Shown one piece after another: positions 1-9,128 of a stretch of DNA of 12,500 nt (positions are counted from its first letter, which is position 1; every line of letters starts with the position of its first letter). The notes under the pieces are model-generated. The model saw nothing but the letters and a program-made list of their open reading frames with translations. It had not been told where the DNA came from and searched no databases. The stretch covers positions 2,501 through 15,000 of the forward strand of contig VIGQ01000922.1 in NCBI GenBank assembly GCA_009663005.1, given 5' to 3'. The position numbers were made by a program, and so were the translations under genes. Source of the stretch: Actinidia chinensis. Taxonomy: Eukaryota > Streptophyta > Magnoliopsida > Ericales > Actinidiaceae.

Positions 1-190
1 AAGAGAAAAATATGCGTTATTTAAGTTAGTCCTTTTTTTTTTATCTCTTGACTTTGCAGTGAAAATTTTTTATTTTTTTCTTTTTGTGTATCAATAAACT
101 AAAAAATACATTTTTTTAAAAATAAATAGTTTAAAATCTTGTGCAATTTATATTTTTTTTTATTTTTTTAAAAATCGCCTGTTCATCACT

Positions 191-247
191 AAATACCACA
201 CCCCGATCGCCGATTCATTAAATAACCACCCCGATCGCCGATTCAAT
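191..247. repeat. Two-copy 29-bp tandem repeat
   Basis: Two adjacent copies of a unit of about 29 bp (191-219 and 220-247) share the core CCCCGATCGCCGATTCA. It is a GC-rich island in very AT-rich DNA. It is followed at 280-355 by sequence rich in GGTTC/GAACC motifs (for example CAGTTCGGTTC), a composition common in plant interspersed repeats. No coding potential is seen. Confidence 0.8.
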
Positions 248-473
248 GCGGTTCATATGTATTTTCGGTAAATAATTAAATCTATCGGTTCATGGTACGT
301 TTTTTTAGTTGAACCCGATTCAACCGGCCCCTGTTGCAGTTCAGTTCGGTTCATTTTTAAATAACTATGGGTGAAATTGTAGTTAAGGACAATACGAATA
401 ACCCCAAACTCTAACCCGAAATTTTTTTTTGTGACTATACATAGCCTGATATTGCTAGTTTAGATATTATATA

Positions 474-501
474 CTAGTATTACCCCCCGTGCTATGAGCG
501 G
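474..501 (-). mobile_element. Helitron-like 3' terminus (degenerate)
   Basis: On the minus strand a GC-rich hairpin (complement of 487-501, arms CCG-T-GCT and AGC-GG with one bulged base) is followed by a short spacer and then CTAG (474-477) with a T directly after it. Helitrons are known to end in a short hairpin, about 10 bases, then CTRR, and to insert between A and T. The element body would run toward higher coordinates. Its 5' end (TC after A) could not be located, so only the terminus is annotated. The hairpin is imperfect and this may be an old copy. Confidence 0.35.
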
Positions 502-503
502 AT

Positions 504-1384
504 ATATGAATTCTTATTCAAAGAGGGTATTTTTTAGTTTGAGGCCACCCTCCGAATCCTCAAAAAACGAGTTTCTTCCTTTAACTTTTTTTAGTTTTTA
601 AACAATCAAAAAAATTCATCTAGATCCTTCAAAAATACAATTTAAAACCAAAATGATCACAATATCCCATAATTTAGGTTTTTTGATTTTTAGACAAGGG
701 AACTAAAATATATCACATATCCAGGATTTATTGTTTTGGAATTTTTCACTCCTGATCAATAAAATATAATGATAAATTTATTTTTCTAAGTATGTTTAAT
801 AGGATCACTTAAAAACGAAAATATGGGATCAGTTTTAAAATAAAAAAATCTTATTGAGAATAAAGTTTTAATTTTGAAGTATATTTTGATTAAGAGTACT
901 TAAAAAATAAATTTTTTTAGATCAAATTATATTTTGAAAAAAATACTTATGATAAATAAACAAATAAATAGAATAATTTATAAATAAATAATATTTAAAA
1001 ACATAATTTATTTTATTTTAATTTGTGGTATTGAGAACAAAAAATCCTAAACATAAGGGCAATTTCTGTTATTTTTTTACACAAAATTAGCTCACAGATA
1101 GAATCTTAAAATCGGTTCAAAAGTAAAAAAAAGTCAGTGCAATTTCAAAAAAATGCAGGGGAGAGAGTTTTTATCTTATTTTGGAAACTCAAAAACGTTA
1201 CTGAAATTTACCTAAAGCAATTAATGTGAGATAGATTATAGAAAAATGTTAGGAATTTCTTTGGCTTTTTTTTTTTTTTGATTGGCCATCTTGGACTTAT
1301 TTTTTAATACTACACCATCAATTATTTATCTTTAACACCAATCTCAGAAATCTCACCATATTTAATGACGATTAAAAAAGATTT
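504..1384. other. AT-rich intergenic DNA without recognisable genes
   Basis: This stretch is strongly AT-rich, with frequent A and T runs and stop codons in all frames. I see no coding exon, RNA gene or convincing repeat boundary. If the Helitron-like end at 474 is real, part of this stretch could be its body. Confidence 0.6.
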
Positions 1385-1563
1385 ATGCTCCATTTGATAT
1401 TAGATTTCGCTTGTTTTTTGAAGTTTATAAGAAAAAAACCAACCAGAGTTATTTTTTATTTTTTGTTTATTTTTACGCTAAAGAAAAACCTAAAAAAAAA
1501 ATATTAGCTTTTTTGATACAGTTGAAAAATCTGCTTTTAAAGCCTTACCAAAGAACGGAGCTT
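1385..1563. mobile_element. MITE with GCTCCRTTTGR-type terminal inverted repeats
   Basis: The left end reads GCTCCATTTGATATTAG (from 1387). The right end, reverse-complemented, reads GCTCCGTTCTTTGGTAAGGC (from 1561). The ends form imperfect terminal inverted repeats around an AT-rich, non-coding core of about 180 bp, with the AGCTTTTT-like blocks shared by the elements at 3353, 11369 and 12232. Short terminal inverted repeats and no coding capacity fit a MITE. The flanks give no clear target-site duplication, so the superfamily (hAT or PIF/Harbinger) is undecided. A 77-codon open frame across it is judged to be chance. Confidence 0.6.
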
Positions 1564-1830
1564 AGTTTAACACTTATCTTTTTCAGCATTTTTTTACATT
1601 TTCTCACAATTTATTTATTTTGTATCGATACTTCGAGAATTTAATTTTTATTATTATTATTATTTTCCACTAACCCTCCCAAACCAACGGAATAACTAAC
1701 GATTCAAATTGTCTTTTCCCCCCCCAAAATATGTGTGGCATGTTCATATATCAGCGATTGTTAGTATAATACATTAATAAGTTTTTTTATTATCGAATAT
1801 AAATTAGTGTACAAATTTTATAATCCCTTA

Positions 1831-1862
1831 CTAGCAAAAAAAAAACTCGTGCAATGCACGTG
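1831..1862 (-). mobile_element. Helitron-like 3' terminus with hairpin and CTAG
   Basis: On the minus strand a palindromic hairpin (stem CGTGCA/TGCACG, 1848-1860) is followed by about 13 bases, mostly T, and then CTAG (1831-1834), with T as the next base. This matches the known plant Helitron 3' end: a hairpin, a short spacer, then CTRR before a host T. The element would extend toward higher coordinates, but no convincing 5' TC end was found before the foldback at 2034. It is the same kind of end, in the same orientation, as the one at 474. Confidence 0.45.
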
Positions 1863-2033
1863 ATGACTATTTATTTCACTCATGCATGCAGGATATGATT
1901 ATTTACTCTCCCTCATTTATAAGTATTTGTCGACTCTCTATAAATAACGTAGTTGCATGTAAAAACATACAATAAAATCTATAACAAAATTAATGTTCTA
2001 AACATACAGTAAACTTGCCGATAATTAAAATTA

Positions 2034-2603
2034 GGGTAAAAATCACGACCTCCCCTGAGTTTAGTTATAAATACCGTAACATCCCCTGCTACTTTAAAAA
2101 TGACACTGACCTCCCCTGTCAGACTTTGTCTCCCATTATTGCAAGTCAAAATTACAATTTTGCCCCCCCTCCACTCAGCCAGGCCCCCACAGGCCACCCC
2201 CCCCCCCCCGATTTTTTTTCAACTTTTATTAAATTTTTAATCTAATTATTTCTCTTTTTTATAGTTTTATTTTTCTTTTGGCAAATAATGTTGATTTATC
2301 TATTTGTGTTTTGTTTTGTTACTTTTTTATTAATAATTTTATTTTATTAGTTGGTTCTGTTTATTTAAAACACAATTAGTTATTACATAATAAACAAAAC
2401 TAACTAAATAAAAAATATGTTTGCTTTATATTATTTTTATTAATTTTTTTTTTTTTATTTTATAGATATGTTTTTTTTAATTCATATTTTATACGTTTTT
2501 AATTTTTAAAATATGACTCCCAAAAGTAATTTTAAAATCAAAAACAAAAAACTAATTAAAATAAAAATAAACAAAAACTAAATAAAAAATTAAAAAAAAT
2601 GAA
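2034..2603 (+). repeat. Left arm of the foldback element
   Basis: This arm pairs with 2647-3260 of the opposite strand. The best-conserved outer part runs from GGGTAAA through the two CCTCCCCTG blocks to a C-rich tract (2163-2209, ending in a run of 13 C). Inner shared landmarks include TTAGTTATTACATAATAA and TGACTCC. Small indels, mostly in homopolymers, separate the arms. Confidence 0.8.
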
Positions 2604-2646
2604 AGAAGAGAAGAGACAGCAAAAATGTTTAGGCACTGTGTTCTTA

Positions 2647-3260
2647 TTCATTTTTTTCTAATTTTTTATTAGTTTTTTGTTATGTTATTTTATTAGTTTT
2701 TTTTAATTTTTTTAAAATGTAATTTTGGTGGAGTCATTATTTATAAAAATCAAAAAAATTATAATATATTAATCAAATAAAAAACAGATATATTAAAGAA
2801 TAACAAAAATTAAACAAAAAAAATTAATAAAAATAATAATAAACAAAAAAAACTATATTTTGTTAGTTTTTAGTTAATTTGGTTATTATGTAATAACTAA
2901 TTTTTAATAAAACGAAACCCAAAACTAATAAAATAAAATATATTAATAAAAAAGTAACAAAACAAAAAAAATATAATAAAAAACATTATTTATCCCAAAA
3001 GAAAAAAAAAACATATAAAAAAGAGAAAAAATTAGATTAAAAAAACTTAAGTAAAAAATGAAAAAAAACAATTGGGGGTGGGGGGGCTGAGGGCTGGGGG
3101 GCCTGAGTGAGGGGGGGGCAAAAATGGTAATTTTGGCTGGCAATATGGGAGAGACAAAGGCTGACAGGGGAGGTCAGTGTAATGTTTCAAAGACAGGGGA
3201 GGGAGAGACCGTGTTCCTGTCTTATACTAAACCTCAGGGGAGGTTCAGTGATATTTACCC
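2647..3260 (-). repeat. Right arm of the foldback element
   Basis: This is the reverse complement of the left arm. Matching landmarks, read on the minus strand, are TAGGGTAAATATCACTGA at the end, GACCTCCCCTGTCAGCC, the G-rich tract 3074-3118 opposite the C-rich tract of the left arm, and AATTAGTTATTACATAATAA toward the centre. It is about 40 bp longer than the left arm because of indels in AT-rich runs. Confidence 0.8.
3074..3118 (+). other. G-quadruplex-forming motif in the right foldback arm
   Basis: Runs of 5, 7, 3, 6 and 8 G are separated by linkers of 1, 4, 2 and about 9 bases. The first four runs satisfy the usual consensus of four G3+ runs with loops of 1-7. The left arm has the complementary C-rich tract (2163-2209) with fewer separate runs. 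Whether it folds in the cell is unknown. Confidence 0.75.
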
Positions 3261-3352
3261 TAAATTAAATTATTAATTGAAATTAAACTAACTTGCAAAG
3301 ATGCCTTAGAGAGAAGGAAGGGCAACTGGAATCTCCATCACCATTTGATTTA

Positions 3353-3553
3353 GGGCTCGTTTGTATCAGTTTTTTGTTTTTTTTTAAGCTGTATAAACAA
3401 AAAAAATCAGTCAGAGTTGGACTTTTTTTATTTTTTTATTGATTTTTAGCTCTAAAGTAAAGCAGGAGAAAAGCAAAAAAAATAATTTTTTTTACTTTTT
3501 TGTAGTAAGTTTAAAAAAAAAACTTGGATGTTAAGTATTACCAAACGAAGCTA
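3353..3553. mobile_element. MITE with GGCTCGTTTGTA-type terminal inverted repeats
   Basis: The left end reads GGGCTCGTTTGTATCAG. The right end, reverse-complemented, reads AGCTTCGTTTGGTAATAC. The internal sequence carries the same landmarks as the elements at 11369 and 12232, notably AAAAAACTTGG just before TTAAGTATTACCAAACG at the right end. The element is about 200 bp and non-coding. No clear target duplication is seen. It lies 130 bp before the start of the 2.49-kb tandem duplication and is not part of it. Confidence 0.65.
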
Positions 3554-4763
3554 GTTACAGATTGAAATCACTTTTATATTTCTAGTCTTTTCATGCACAA
3601 ATAATTAAGTGGATATTGTTTTTGTTCTTTATGGTTGCTTCTCAAACCATATAAAAAAATAAAATTTCATATTAATTCAATTTTAGGGACGAGAATTACG
3701 TTTTCTTTTTTTAATTGCGACTCATTAATATTAAATTTTTTAATTCATTTAGGAGGAGAGAGAAAAAGATCTGGTGCGAGGAAATATGAGAGGATTGTCA
3801 GTGATTAAATTCACGTGGCCTAAACGGCTCTCGTGTATCCGCTAAATTAACTTGTTCCTTTAAAGTATGAGAACTCTCAATTTGGCCCTAAATTCATAAT
3901 TTTATCCGCACACACATTAGGATTGATTAACATGTGATGTTTAGTCACTCTTTAGACACACTTAAATGAGAAGACTATTTTGTCCGACTGAGGGTTGACG
4001 AGGAGAAGGCGGCTCCCCGGAGCAGCCCTAAGGATGCCCGGACAGAGGGTATATTAGGTTTGCACTGGAGGTCTCAATAGGTTTTATTTAGTAACCTATC
4101 GATGTTGTAGTATATGTTTTTAAAAAATATTTATATCACTATAAATTATCCGTGGCAATAGTACGGATAGTATCTGCTAGTTGTACTTATAAAGCAAGCA
4201 GTATCATGATCGATGTTTGCCCTTATCCTTTCCTGCTCTGACAATTGATTTGTAGTTTTTTGTTCTTGTTTTCCTTTATATTATGAACAAGGATACCGAA
4301 GGTGCGTGAGAAGGATTTGATAGAAGGCACTCGGTTTTAAACTTAAATTGAGTTATGTTTATCCAGCTTAATTGAGTTTTTTTAACGATCAATATGGTCA
4401 AGCTTGAGCTGCTTAGACATCTCTACCCTAAATATATCCCACAAAGGAATTATGAGCTGAAGAGATGCGCTTGATTTGTTAACAACAAAATAAATAGATT
4501 AATCAAATCGATAAGCTTCAATGATGTGTATCAAAGCAGTGTACCCGCTACCCCTTGTGATTCGCTCGAGCTGCCATGCTCGCTAAAAATACAATCAATA
4601 GCTGCCCTGTGCACCGCTGCTGATTATTTCTATAAATTAACCTATACCGCACACAATAAAAATTAGTAGCCTCAACCTCACCACCACAGACAAGTTGGAT
4701 GAAGACGAGAAGTATCTTTAATATAGTTCCATAATTGCAAACAATCCTTTGGAGCTGCACAAT

Positions 4764-5430
4764 GGGGGTGTTTTGAAATTTTTATAAAAATGAACTTTCT
4801 ACTTCCTCCCAGATTAGAAGTTAGATAGAAGTTGTGAAAATGTTTGCAATTGTGTGCGATTAATAAAGTTAAAGTATTGTAAGTATCTTGCCAAAAAAAA
4901 TTAAAAATAGCTGTGTTTTTATGAATTTGCCTAGGAAGTGTATTTTACCCTTTAATCTAACCAAAAAGATGTTACTTTTTATTTGACAACCCCCACACGC
5001 CCGAGTGCAGAACCCCCCTCACATCACAAGGGAAAAAAAAAACCACACATTCATGGAAATTTAATAAGAAAAAACAGAGAAAAAAAAGTGTATGGGTGTG
5101 TTGTAGAGAGAGAGAGAGAAGGATTCAAAAAATTTTAAAGAAGTCGGAATGGTTGTTTTTAATAATGGTATATTTGTAATTAAGTCAAAACACACTTTGG
5201 GTATGGTCATTTCTTTTATATTTGGATAACAAGTAGCAGAAGCTAAGAAGAGAGTTACGTTAGCCTTTAAAAAAATAGACTATTTCACCTCCCAAAAAAC
5301 TATATAAAAACTTTTTCTGGCTTTTTAAAAAAAGCAAAATTGTGACAATTGGAAAATTATTTTTTGTAGCCTAAAAGCTGAAGAAGCTGAGAAAAAATAT
5401 ATATATATATATAATATTGCAAACACCGCC
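4764..5430. mobile_element. hAT-like MITE in duplication copy 1
   Basis: The left end is GGGGGTGTTTTGAAATTTT. The right end, reverse-complemented, starts GGCGGTGTTTGCAATATTA. Flanking ACAAT (4759-4763) and ACAAC (5431-5435) look like the remains of a target-site duplication. Short GGGGTGTTTG-like ends followed by blocks such as AGCTTCTTCAGCTTTTAGGC are typical of plant hAT non-autonomous elements (family knowledge). It encodes no transposase. An AT dinucleotide repeat (5398-5413) sits near the right end and a GA repeat (5107-5120) lies inside. The same element at the same place in copy 2 shows that insertion came before the duplication. Confidence 0.6.
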
Positions 5431-5689
5431 ACAACAACTTTGTTCTACACAATAACATGTTCAACAGCAAAATGTTTATTTCACAAAGCACTAAAGCAGG
5501 TGTTGAGAGGAGCTGAGAGCGAGAGCAAAAGGGAGAAAACACGTCCTTGGCAAAAATTACTTCAGAACGACGAGCGACACCAAAGTAATATAAATTATTA
5601 AAATACTCCTGACTTGCTAACCAATTGATTTTCCCATCAAATGCTATTACAATCTCCATTTTGTGATTTTTTTAATTAACTTTGGAATT

Positions 5690-6176
5690 TTGAGTTTTTT
5701 CATCTTAGTGAATTTTTTCATCATTTTACTAAAAATTTATACCTTTTCGGTTTTACTTGATGAGGAAAAAGGTTAATTAAATTGTAACAAATTTTGTGTA
5801 AATGGCAAAAAAACAAACTAAAGTATTCTTCGATAATTTATTTTGATATTTTTCGTTTCTACTTGACGAGAGAAATCGAAAATATAGAAATTTATGCAAA
5901 TTTAAAAATACTTTCACTAAGGAGAACAAAATTAGCTAATTTATCGAGTGTAAAATTATTGTTTTTTGTTTTGTGTGAATTTTTTTTATAATTTGATTAA
6001 AAAAAAATATAATTTTTTATTCCATTTGACAAGATGTACGCGAAAATATAAAGATTGTTCGAATTTGTAAAAAGAAACTTACAAAAAAATAATTAATTTT
6101 TCACTCAAAAATAATTTTTAAAATTTTTGTTTCACTAAACGCGAGGCACCAAAAATGTAAAGATTAAAGTTCCAAA
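5690..6176. repeat. Degenerate tandem repeat at the end of copy 1
   Basis: Similar AT-rich units begin with a TTGAYGAG or TTGACAAG-like motif at 5756, 5862 and 6025, with a further related TTCACTAAACGCGAG unit at 6130. Each is followed by an AAATATAAA-like stretch, an AAATTTG(T)AAAA stretch and often a GCTAATTTATCGAGTG-like stretch. Spacing is about 105-163 bp, so the array is highly diverged. It matches the array at the end of copy 2. Confidence 0.5.
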
Positions 6177-7184
6177 TTTTAGGAGAGAGAATTATGTTTT
6201 TTTTTTAATTGCTACTCATTAATATTTTTTTTACTTCTATTTTAGGAGAGAAAAAAGATTTAGGTGTTGGGAAATATGAGAGATTGTTCACGTAGAATAA
6301 AATTCAAGTGGCCCCACAGCTCTCGGCGCGTCTTCCGCTATAGCCTATCCCGACCTCCAACTTCTTGCTACCATGAAAAAAATTATATTTATTTCCTTAA
6401 AGTATTGATTGACCCTCAATTTGGCCCATAAATTGATTAATTTTACCACAATGGTTCCGTAAACAATGATGTTTACTCTTTAACCAATCTCAAGTATTTT
6501 CGATCATATTTGATCCGCTATTCTATATATTTATTTCCGTCCTCAAAGGTTTATTTAGTAGCATATCGATGATGATTCTTTTTTAAAATATTTTTATCCC
6601 TCTAAAATTTATATGTGACATAACACGGGGTATATGCCAGTTTTAATTTTAAAGCAAATATCATGCTCGATGTGGCCCTTATCTTCTTCTCTTACAAATA
6701 TGGTTTGTACTTTACTTTTTTGTTTCCTTATATTATGCAAAAGGTACCAAGGTGTAAAAGATGCCAGTAGGCCACTCGCGTTAATAACTAATTGAGTTAA
6801 CATTTATCCAAGTTTAATTGAGTTTTCTTTTTTAACGAATCAATATGAATCAAGCTTGAACTATGAATTAAGCCTTGCTTGGACTATCGTACCCTAAATA
6901 ATAAATCCCACCAAAGGAATTATGAGATGAAGAGGCAGTCTGCTGTAACAACAAAATGGATAGAAACTAATCACCACGTTAAAGTAAAAAGACTATATGA
7001 GATATAATTTGGCTAATGGATTAACAGTCAGCTATGGACCGAGACCAGCTGCTAAGGCCCATTATTGATGTCGATTAAGATTAACCTCCATACCTAAACA
7101 AAAAAAAATAGTAGCCTCAACCTCACCACCACAGCAAAGTCGATGAAGAAGAGAAGTATCTTTAATATCTTTGAGCTTGACAAT

Positions 7185-7816
7185 GGGGTGTTTTGAAATT
7201 TTTATAAAAATGACTTTCCAAGCCTCTCGAATTTTAGATTCTGGCTATTAAATAGAATGTTAAGTGTTGTAATTATTGTGAAATTATGAAGTTAAGTAGA
7301 TTGAGTTGTTTTTGCTGAAAAAGTTATAAAATAACTTTTTCTTATGGAATTGCCTATAATGCATTTATCCTTAATCTAACAAAAAATATTTACGTTTTTA
7401 TTAAAATAAAAAAATACATCACCAGGAAAAAAAAACCTACATATTCATGGGAAATGTAATAAGAAAAAAAGAAAGAAAAAAAATTATATGTGTGTGTGTG
7501 TCAAGAGAGAGAAGAGACGAGGATTTAAAGAACTAAGGAAAGTCGGAATGGTAGTTTTTAATAATGGTGTATTTGTAATTAAGTCAAATAAATTGTGGAT
7601 ATTTGGTATTTTATTTTATATTTAGATAATAAGTAGCAGAAAATAAGAAAACAGGGGTACGTAGCTTCTAAAAAATAGGTATTTCGACTGCTAAAAAAGC
7701 TAAAAAAAAAATTTTTTTGCTTTAAAAAAGCAATTGCAGAGATATCGAAACTACTTTTGTAGCTAAAAGTTGAGAAGGCTTGGAAAATATATATATATAT
7801 ATATTGACAAACACCC
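7185..7816. mobile_element. hAT-like MITE in duplication copy 2
   Basis: The left end is GGGGTGTTTTGAAATTTTTA. The right end, reverse-complemented, is GGGTGTTTGTCAATATATA. Both flanks carry ACAAT (7180-7184 and 7817-7821), a remnant of at least 5 bp of what would be an 8-bp hAT target-site duplication. Near the right end the minus strand reads CAACTTTTAGCTACAAAAGT, a block common in plant hAT MITEs. It contains an AT repeat (7785-7803) and a short TG repeat (about 7489-7501). It is orthologous to 4764-5430. Confidence 0.65.
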
Positions 7817-7930
7817 ACAATGTGCCACAACAACGTATTCTACAACAAATTGAAAGAAGAGCGGGAGGAGAAAACGTCCTCACAAAAATTACTTCAGCGC
7901 GAGAGCGGACACCTAGCACATATTAACATA

Positions 7931-8113
7931 AAAAAAAAACTACATACTATCACACAAAACCTCGAAAAATCAAAGCCAAAATTACACAAACCTCCCCTGA
8001 GACTTCTATCTAAGACAACTTACCCTCACTTGAGGTAATTCCGTTGAGTGGATGTTTGCTCCGTGAGATGGATGTTGCTGACATCAGCCAAAAAGTACTT
8101 ATTTGCCCAAAAT
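7931..8113. mobile_element. Copy-2-specific insertion with a foldback-family end
   Basis: Copy 1 runs directly from an A-rich stretch (about 5600) into ACTCCTGACTTGCTA, whereas copy 2 has about 183 extra bases before ACTCCTGAATTGCTA. The insert holds ACACAAACCTCCCCTGAG (7984-8001), the terminal core of the 2034-3260 foldback family, and TGACATCAGCC. GCCAAAATTAC (7975) and GCCCAAAATTAC (8105) form a direct repeat around its inner part. It is probably a truncated foldback-family element inserted after the duplication. Deletion from copy 1 is the alternative. Confidence 0.5.
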
Positions 8114-8179
8114 TACTCCTGAATTGCTAGCAATTGATTGTCCCCATAAATAGCTATTAGAATCTTCTATTTTGTGATT

Positions 8180-8890
8180 TTTTTTAATTACTTTGGATTT
8201 TCAATTTTTTCATGATTTTATAAAAATTAACACTTTTGGGTGTCAATTGATGAGAGAAAGGTTAAATCGTAAACAATTTTGTTTAAATTGGAAAACAAAA
8301 TTAAATGTATCTTTTTGATAATTGTTTTATATTTTTTTCATTTTCACTTGACGAAGAGAAATCTTGAAAATATAAAAATTTTGTTCAAATTTAACAATAC
8401 TTTCACTAAGGAAAAAATTAGCTAATTTATCGAGTGTAAATTTTTTTTTTGGTCTTTGGTGAACGTTTTTCATTATTTAAAAAAATATTGTTTATTTCCA
8501 TTTGACAAGATGAAACAAAATATAAAAAATTTTATTCGAATTTGTAAAAAATAAGCCTTACAAAAAAAAAAAATACTAATTTTCAGCTCAAAATGATTTT
8601 TTTAATTTTTTTGTTTCACTAAATGCGGGATCCAAAAATGTAAGATTAAATTCAAATTTGAAAAAAAAAAAATCGATAAGCTAAATCTAACATCCTCACC
8701 CCCAATAGCTAATTTGTCAATCAAAATATTTTTCAGGATTTTGATCTAGAAATGAAAAAAATTATTCAAATTTGCAAAAAAAAAAAAAATACTAAGGCCC
8801 AAAAATTAACTAATTTGTCAAGTAAAAATAATTTGGTCTTTTTTTATTTTTTAATGAACTATTTTCATCTTTAATAAAAATAAATATATA
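8180..8890. repeat. Degenerate tandem repeat at and beyond the end of copy 2
   Basis: This is the counterpart of 5690-6176, with units starting near 8246 (ATTGATGAG), 8347 (CTTGACG), 8501 (TTTGACAAG) and 8613 (TTCACTAAATGCG). It continues past the duplicated segment with further related units near 8738 (ATTTTGATCTAG) and 8810, each with AAATTTGCAAAAA or GCTAATTTGTCAA-like blocks. The whole is AT-rich and non-coding. A repeat spanning the duplication edge offers a substrate for unequal exchange. Confidence 0.45.
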
Positions 8891-9128
8891 TAAATCGGTA
8901 TACAGGTCTTTAAAGAAAAGAAGATATCCCAACAAAAAAATTACCTTCAATGAGATAGTATACATGCTAAACACATAAAGGGGGAATTATGTCATTTAGC
9001 CATGTCATTTCCCGGGAACCGGACATAATCGACAAAGGGTGCTAGTATTAACTCAGTACATAAGAGAGAAAAGTGAATTACTAGAAACCCTCAGGGGAGG
9101 TTGTTGTAATTTACCAAAAAATTAATAC
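8891..9128. other. Intergenic spacer with an isolated foldback-family terminus
   Basis: No gene is seen here. At 9088-9115 the sequence CCCTCAGGGGAGGTTGTTG and the following TAATTTACC, read in reverse, give GGTAAATTACAACAACC followed by the CCTCCCCTGAGG core. This is a right-hand terminus of the same type as at 3260 and in opposite orientation to 7978-8001. The inward side contains CATTTCCCGGGAACCGG. Confidence 0.5.

Larger units (their letters stand above)
2034..3260. mobile_element. 1.23-kb foldback element, non-autonomous and possibly Mutator-like
   Basis: The left arm (2034 to about 2603) and right arm (about 2647-3260) are inverted repeats over nearly their full length. They leave a central non-paired region of about 43 bp that includes AGGCACTGTG. 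Termini are GGGTAAA at the left and TTTACCC at the right, followed inward by a CCTCCCCTGAG core, then a second block GACCTCCCCTGTCAG, then a C-rich stretch (G-rich on the right), then AT-rich sequence. Flanks are A/T-rich and give no clear 9-bp target-site duplication. Long terminal inverted repeats suggest a Mutator-like or generic foldback element; that assignment is inference. There is no transposase. Small open frames at 1979-2245 and 2943-3143 fall in the arms and are incidental. Confidence 0.8.
3684..6176. repeat. 2.49-kb tandem duplication, copy 1
   Basis: This segment aligns collinearly with 6177-8660. Landmarks in order, copy 1 then copy 2: TTTAGGGACGAGAATTACG / TTTAGGAGAGAGAATTATG; GGAAATATGAGAGGATTG / GGAAATATGAGAGATTG; AAGGAATTATGAG; the 24-bp block at 4666-4689; the hAT-like MITE; and the degenerate minisatellite at the end. 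Copy 1 has GC-rich sequence at about 3985-4065 (GAAGGCGGCTCCCCGGAGC) and at 4989-5030 that copy 2 lacks. No LTR-type TG...CA boundary, primer-binding site or coding domain is seen. Short open frames at 4548-4760, 5357-5659 and 5794-5991 are not conserved as proteins in copy 2. Confidence 0.8.
6177..8660. repeat. 2.49-kb tandem duplication, copy 2
   Basis: This is the second head-to-tail copy of 3684-6176, abutting it with no visible spacer. It differs by many substitutions and small indels and carries one large extra segment (7931-8113). It lacks the GC-rich stretches seen in copy 1 near 4000 and 5000. The right limit is where similarity fades after ATCCAAAAATGTAAGATTAA (8630-8649). The divergence means the duplication is old, or that the assembly is of noisy reads with residual errors. 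Open frames at 6609-6803, 7579-7833, 7722-7919 and 7820-8038 are short and incidental. Confidence 0.8.

Noticed and set aside
1411..1644. 77-codon plus-strand open frame rich in Phe, Leu and Lys
   Set aside because: It covers a MITE and T-rich flank, and its composition simply reflects poly-T and poly-A.
2943..3143. 66-codon minus-strand open frame with a hydrophobic tail
   Set aside because: It lies in the foldback arm; the Pro-rich and Phe-rich parts come from the G/C tract and T runs.
3812..3819. CACGTGGC, a G-box-like motif, as a promoter element
   Set aside because: It is changed to CAAGTGGC in copy 2 and there is no gene downstream for it to serve.
5396..5415. AT, GA and TG microsatellites as functional sites
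   Set aside because: They are short simple repeats within MITEs and are mentioned there; nothing suggests a role.
5357..5659. 100-codon minus-strand open frame, with a weakly similar one at 7722-7919
   Set aside because: The resemblance follows from the tandem duplication. The frame runs through the AT repeat and hAT-like MITE end, and an indel breaks the correspondence in copy 2.
3684..8660. The two 2.49-kb copies as LTRs of a retrotransposon
   Set aside because: They abut directly with no internal region, primer-binding site, polypurine tract or TG...CA ends, and each ends in a minisatellite.
7978..9115. A single element bounded by the inverted CCTCCCCTGAG termini at 7978-8001 and 9088-9115
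   Set aside because: Sequence between them from 8114 to 8660 is collinear with copy 1, which lacks the left terminus, so a single inserted element does not explain it. Two fragments are more likely.
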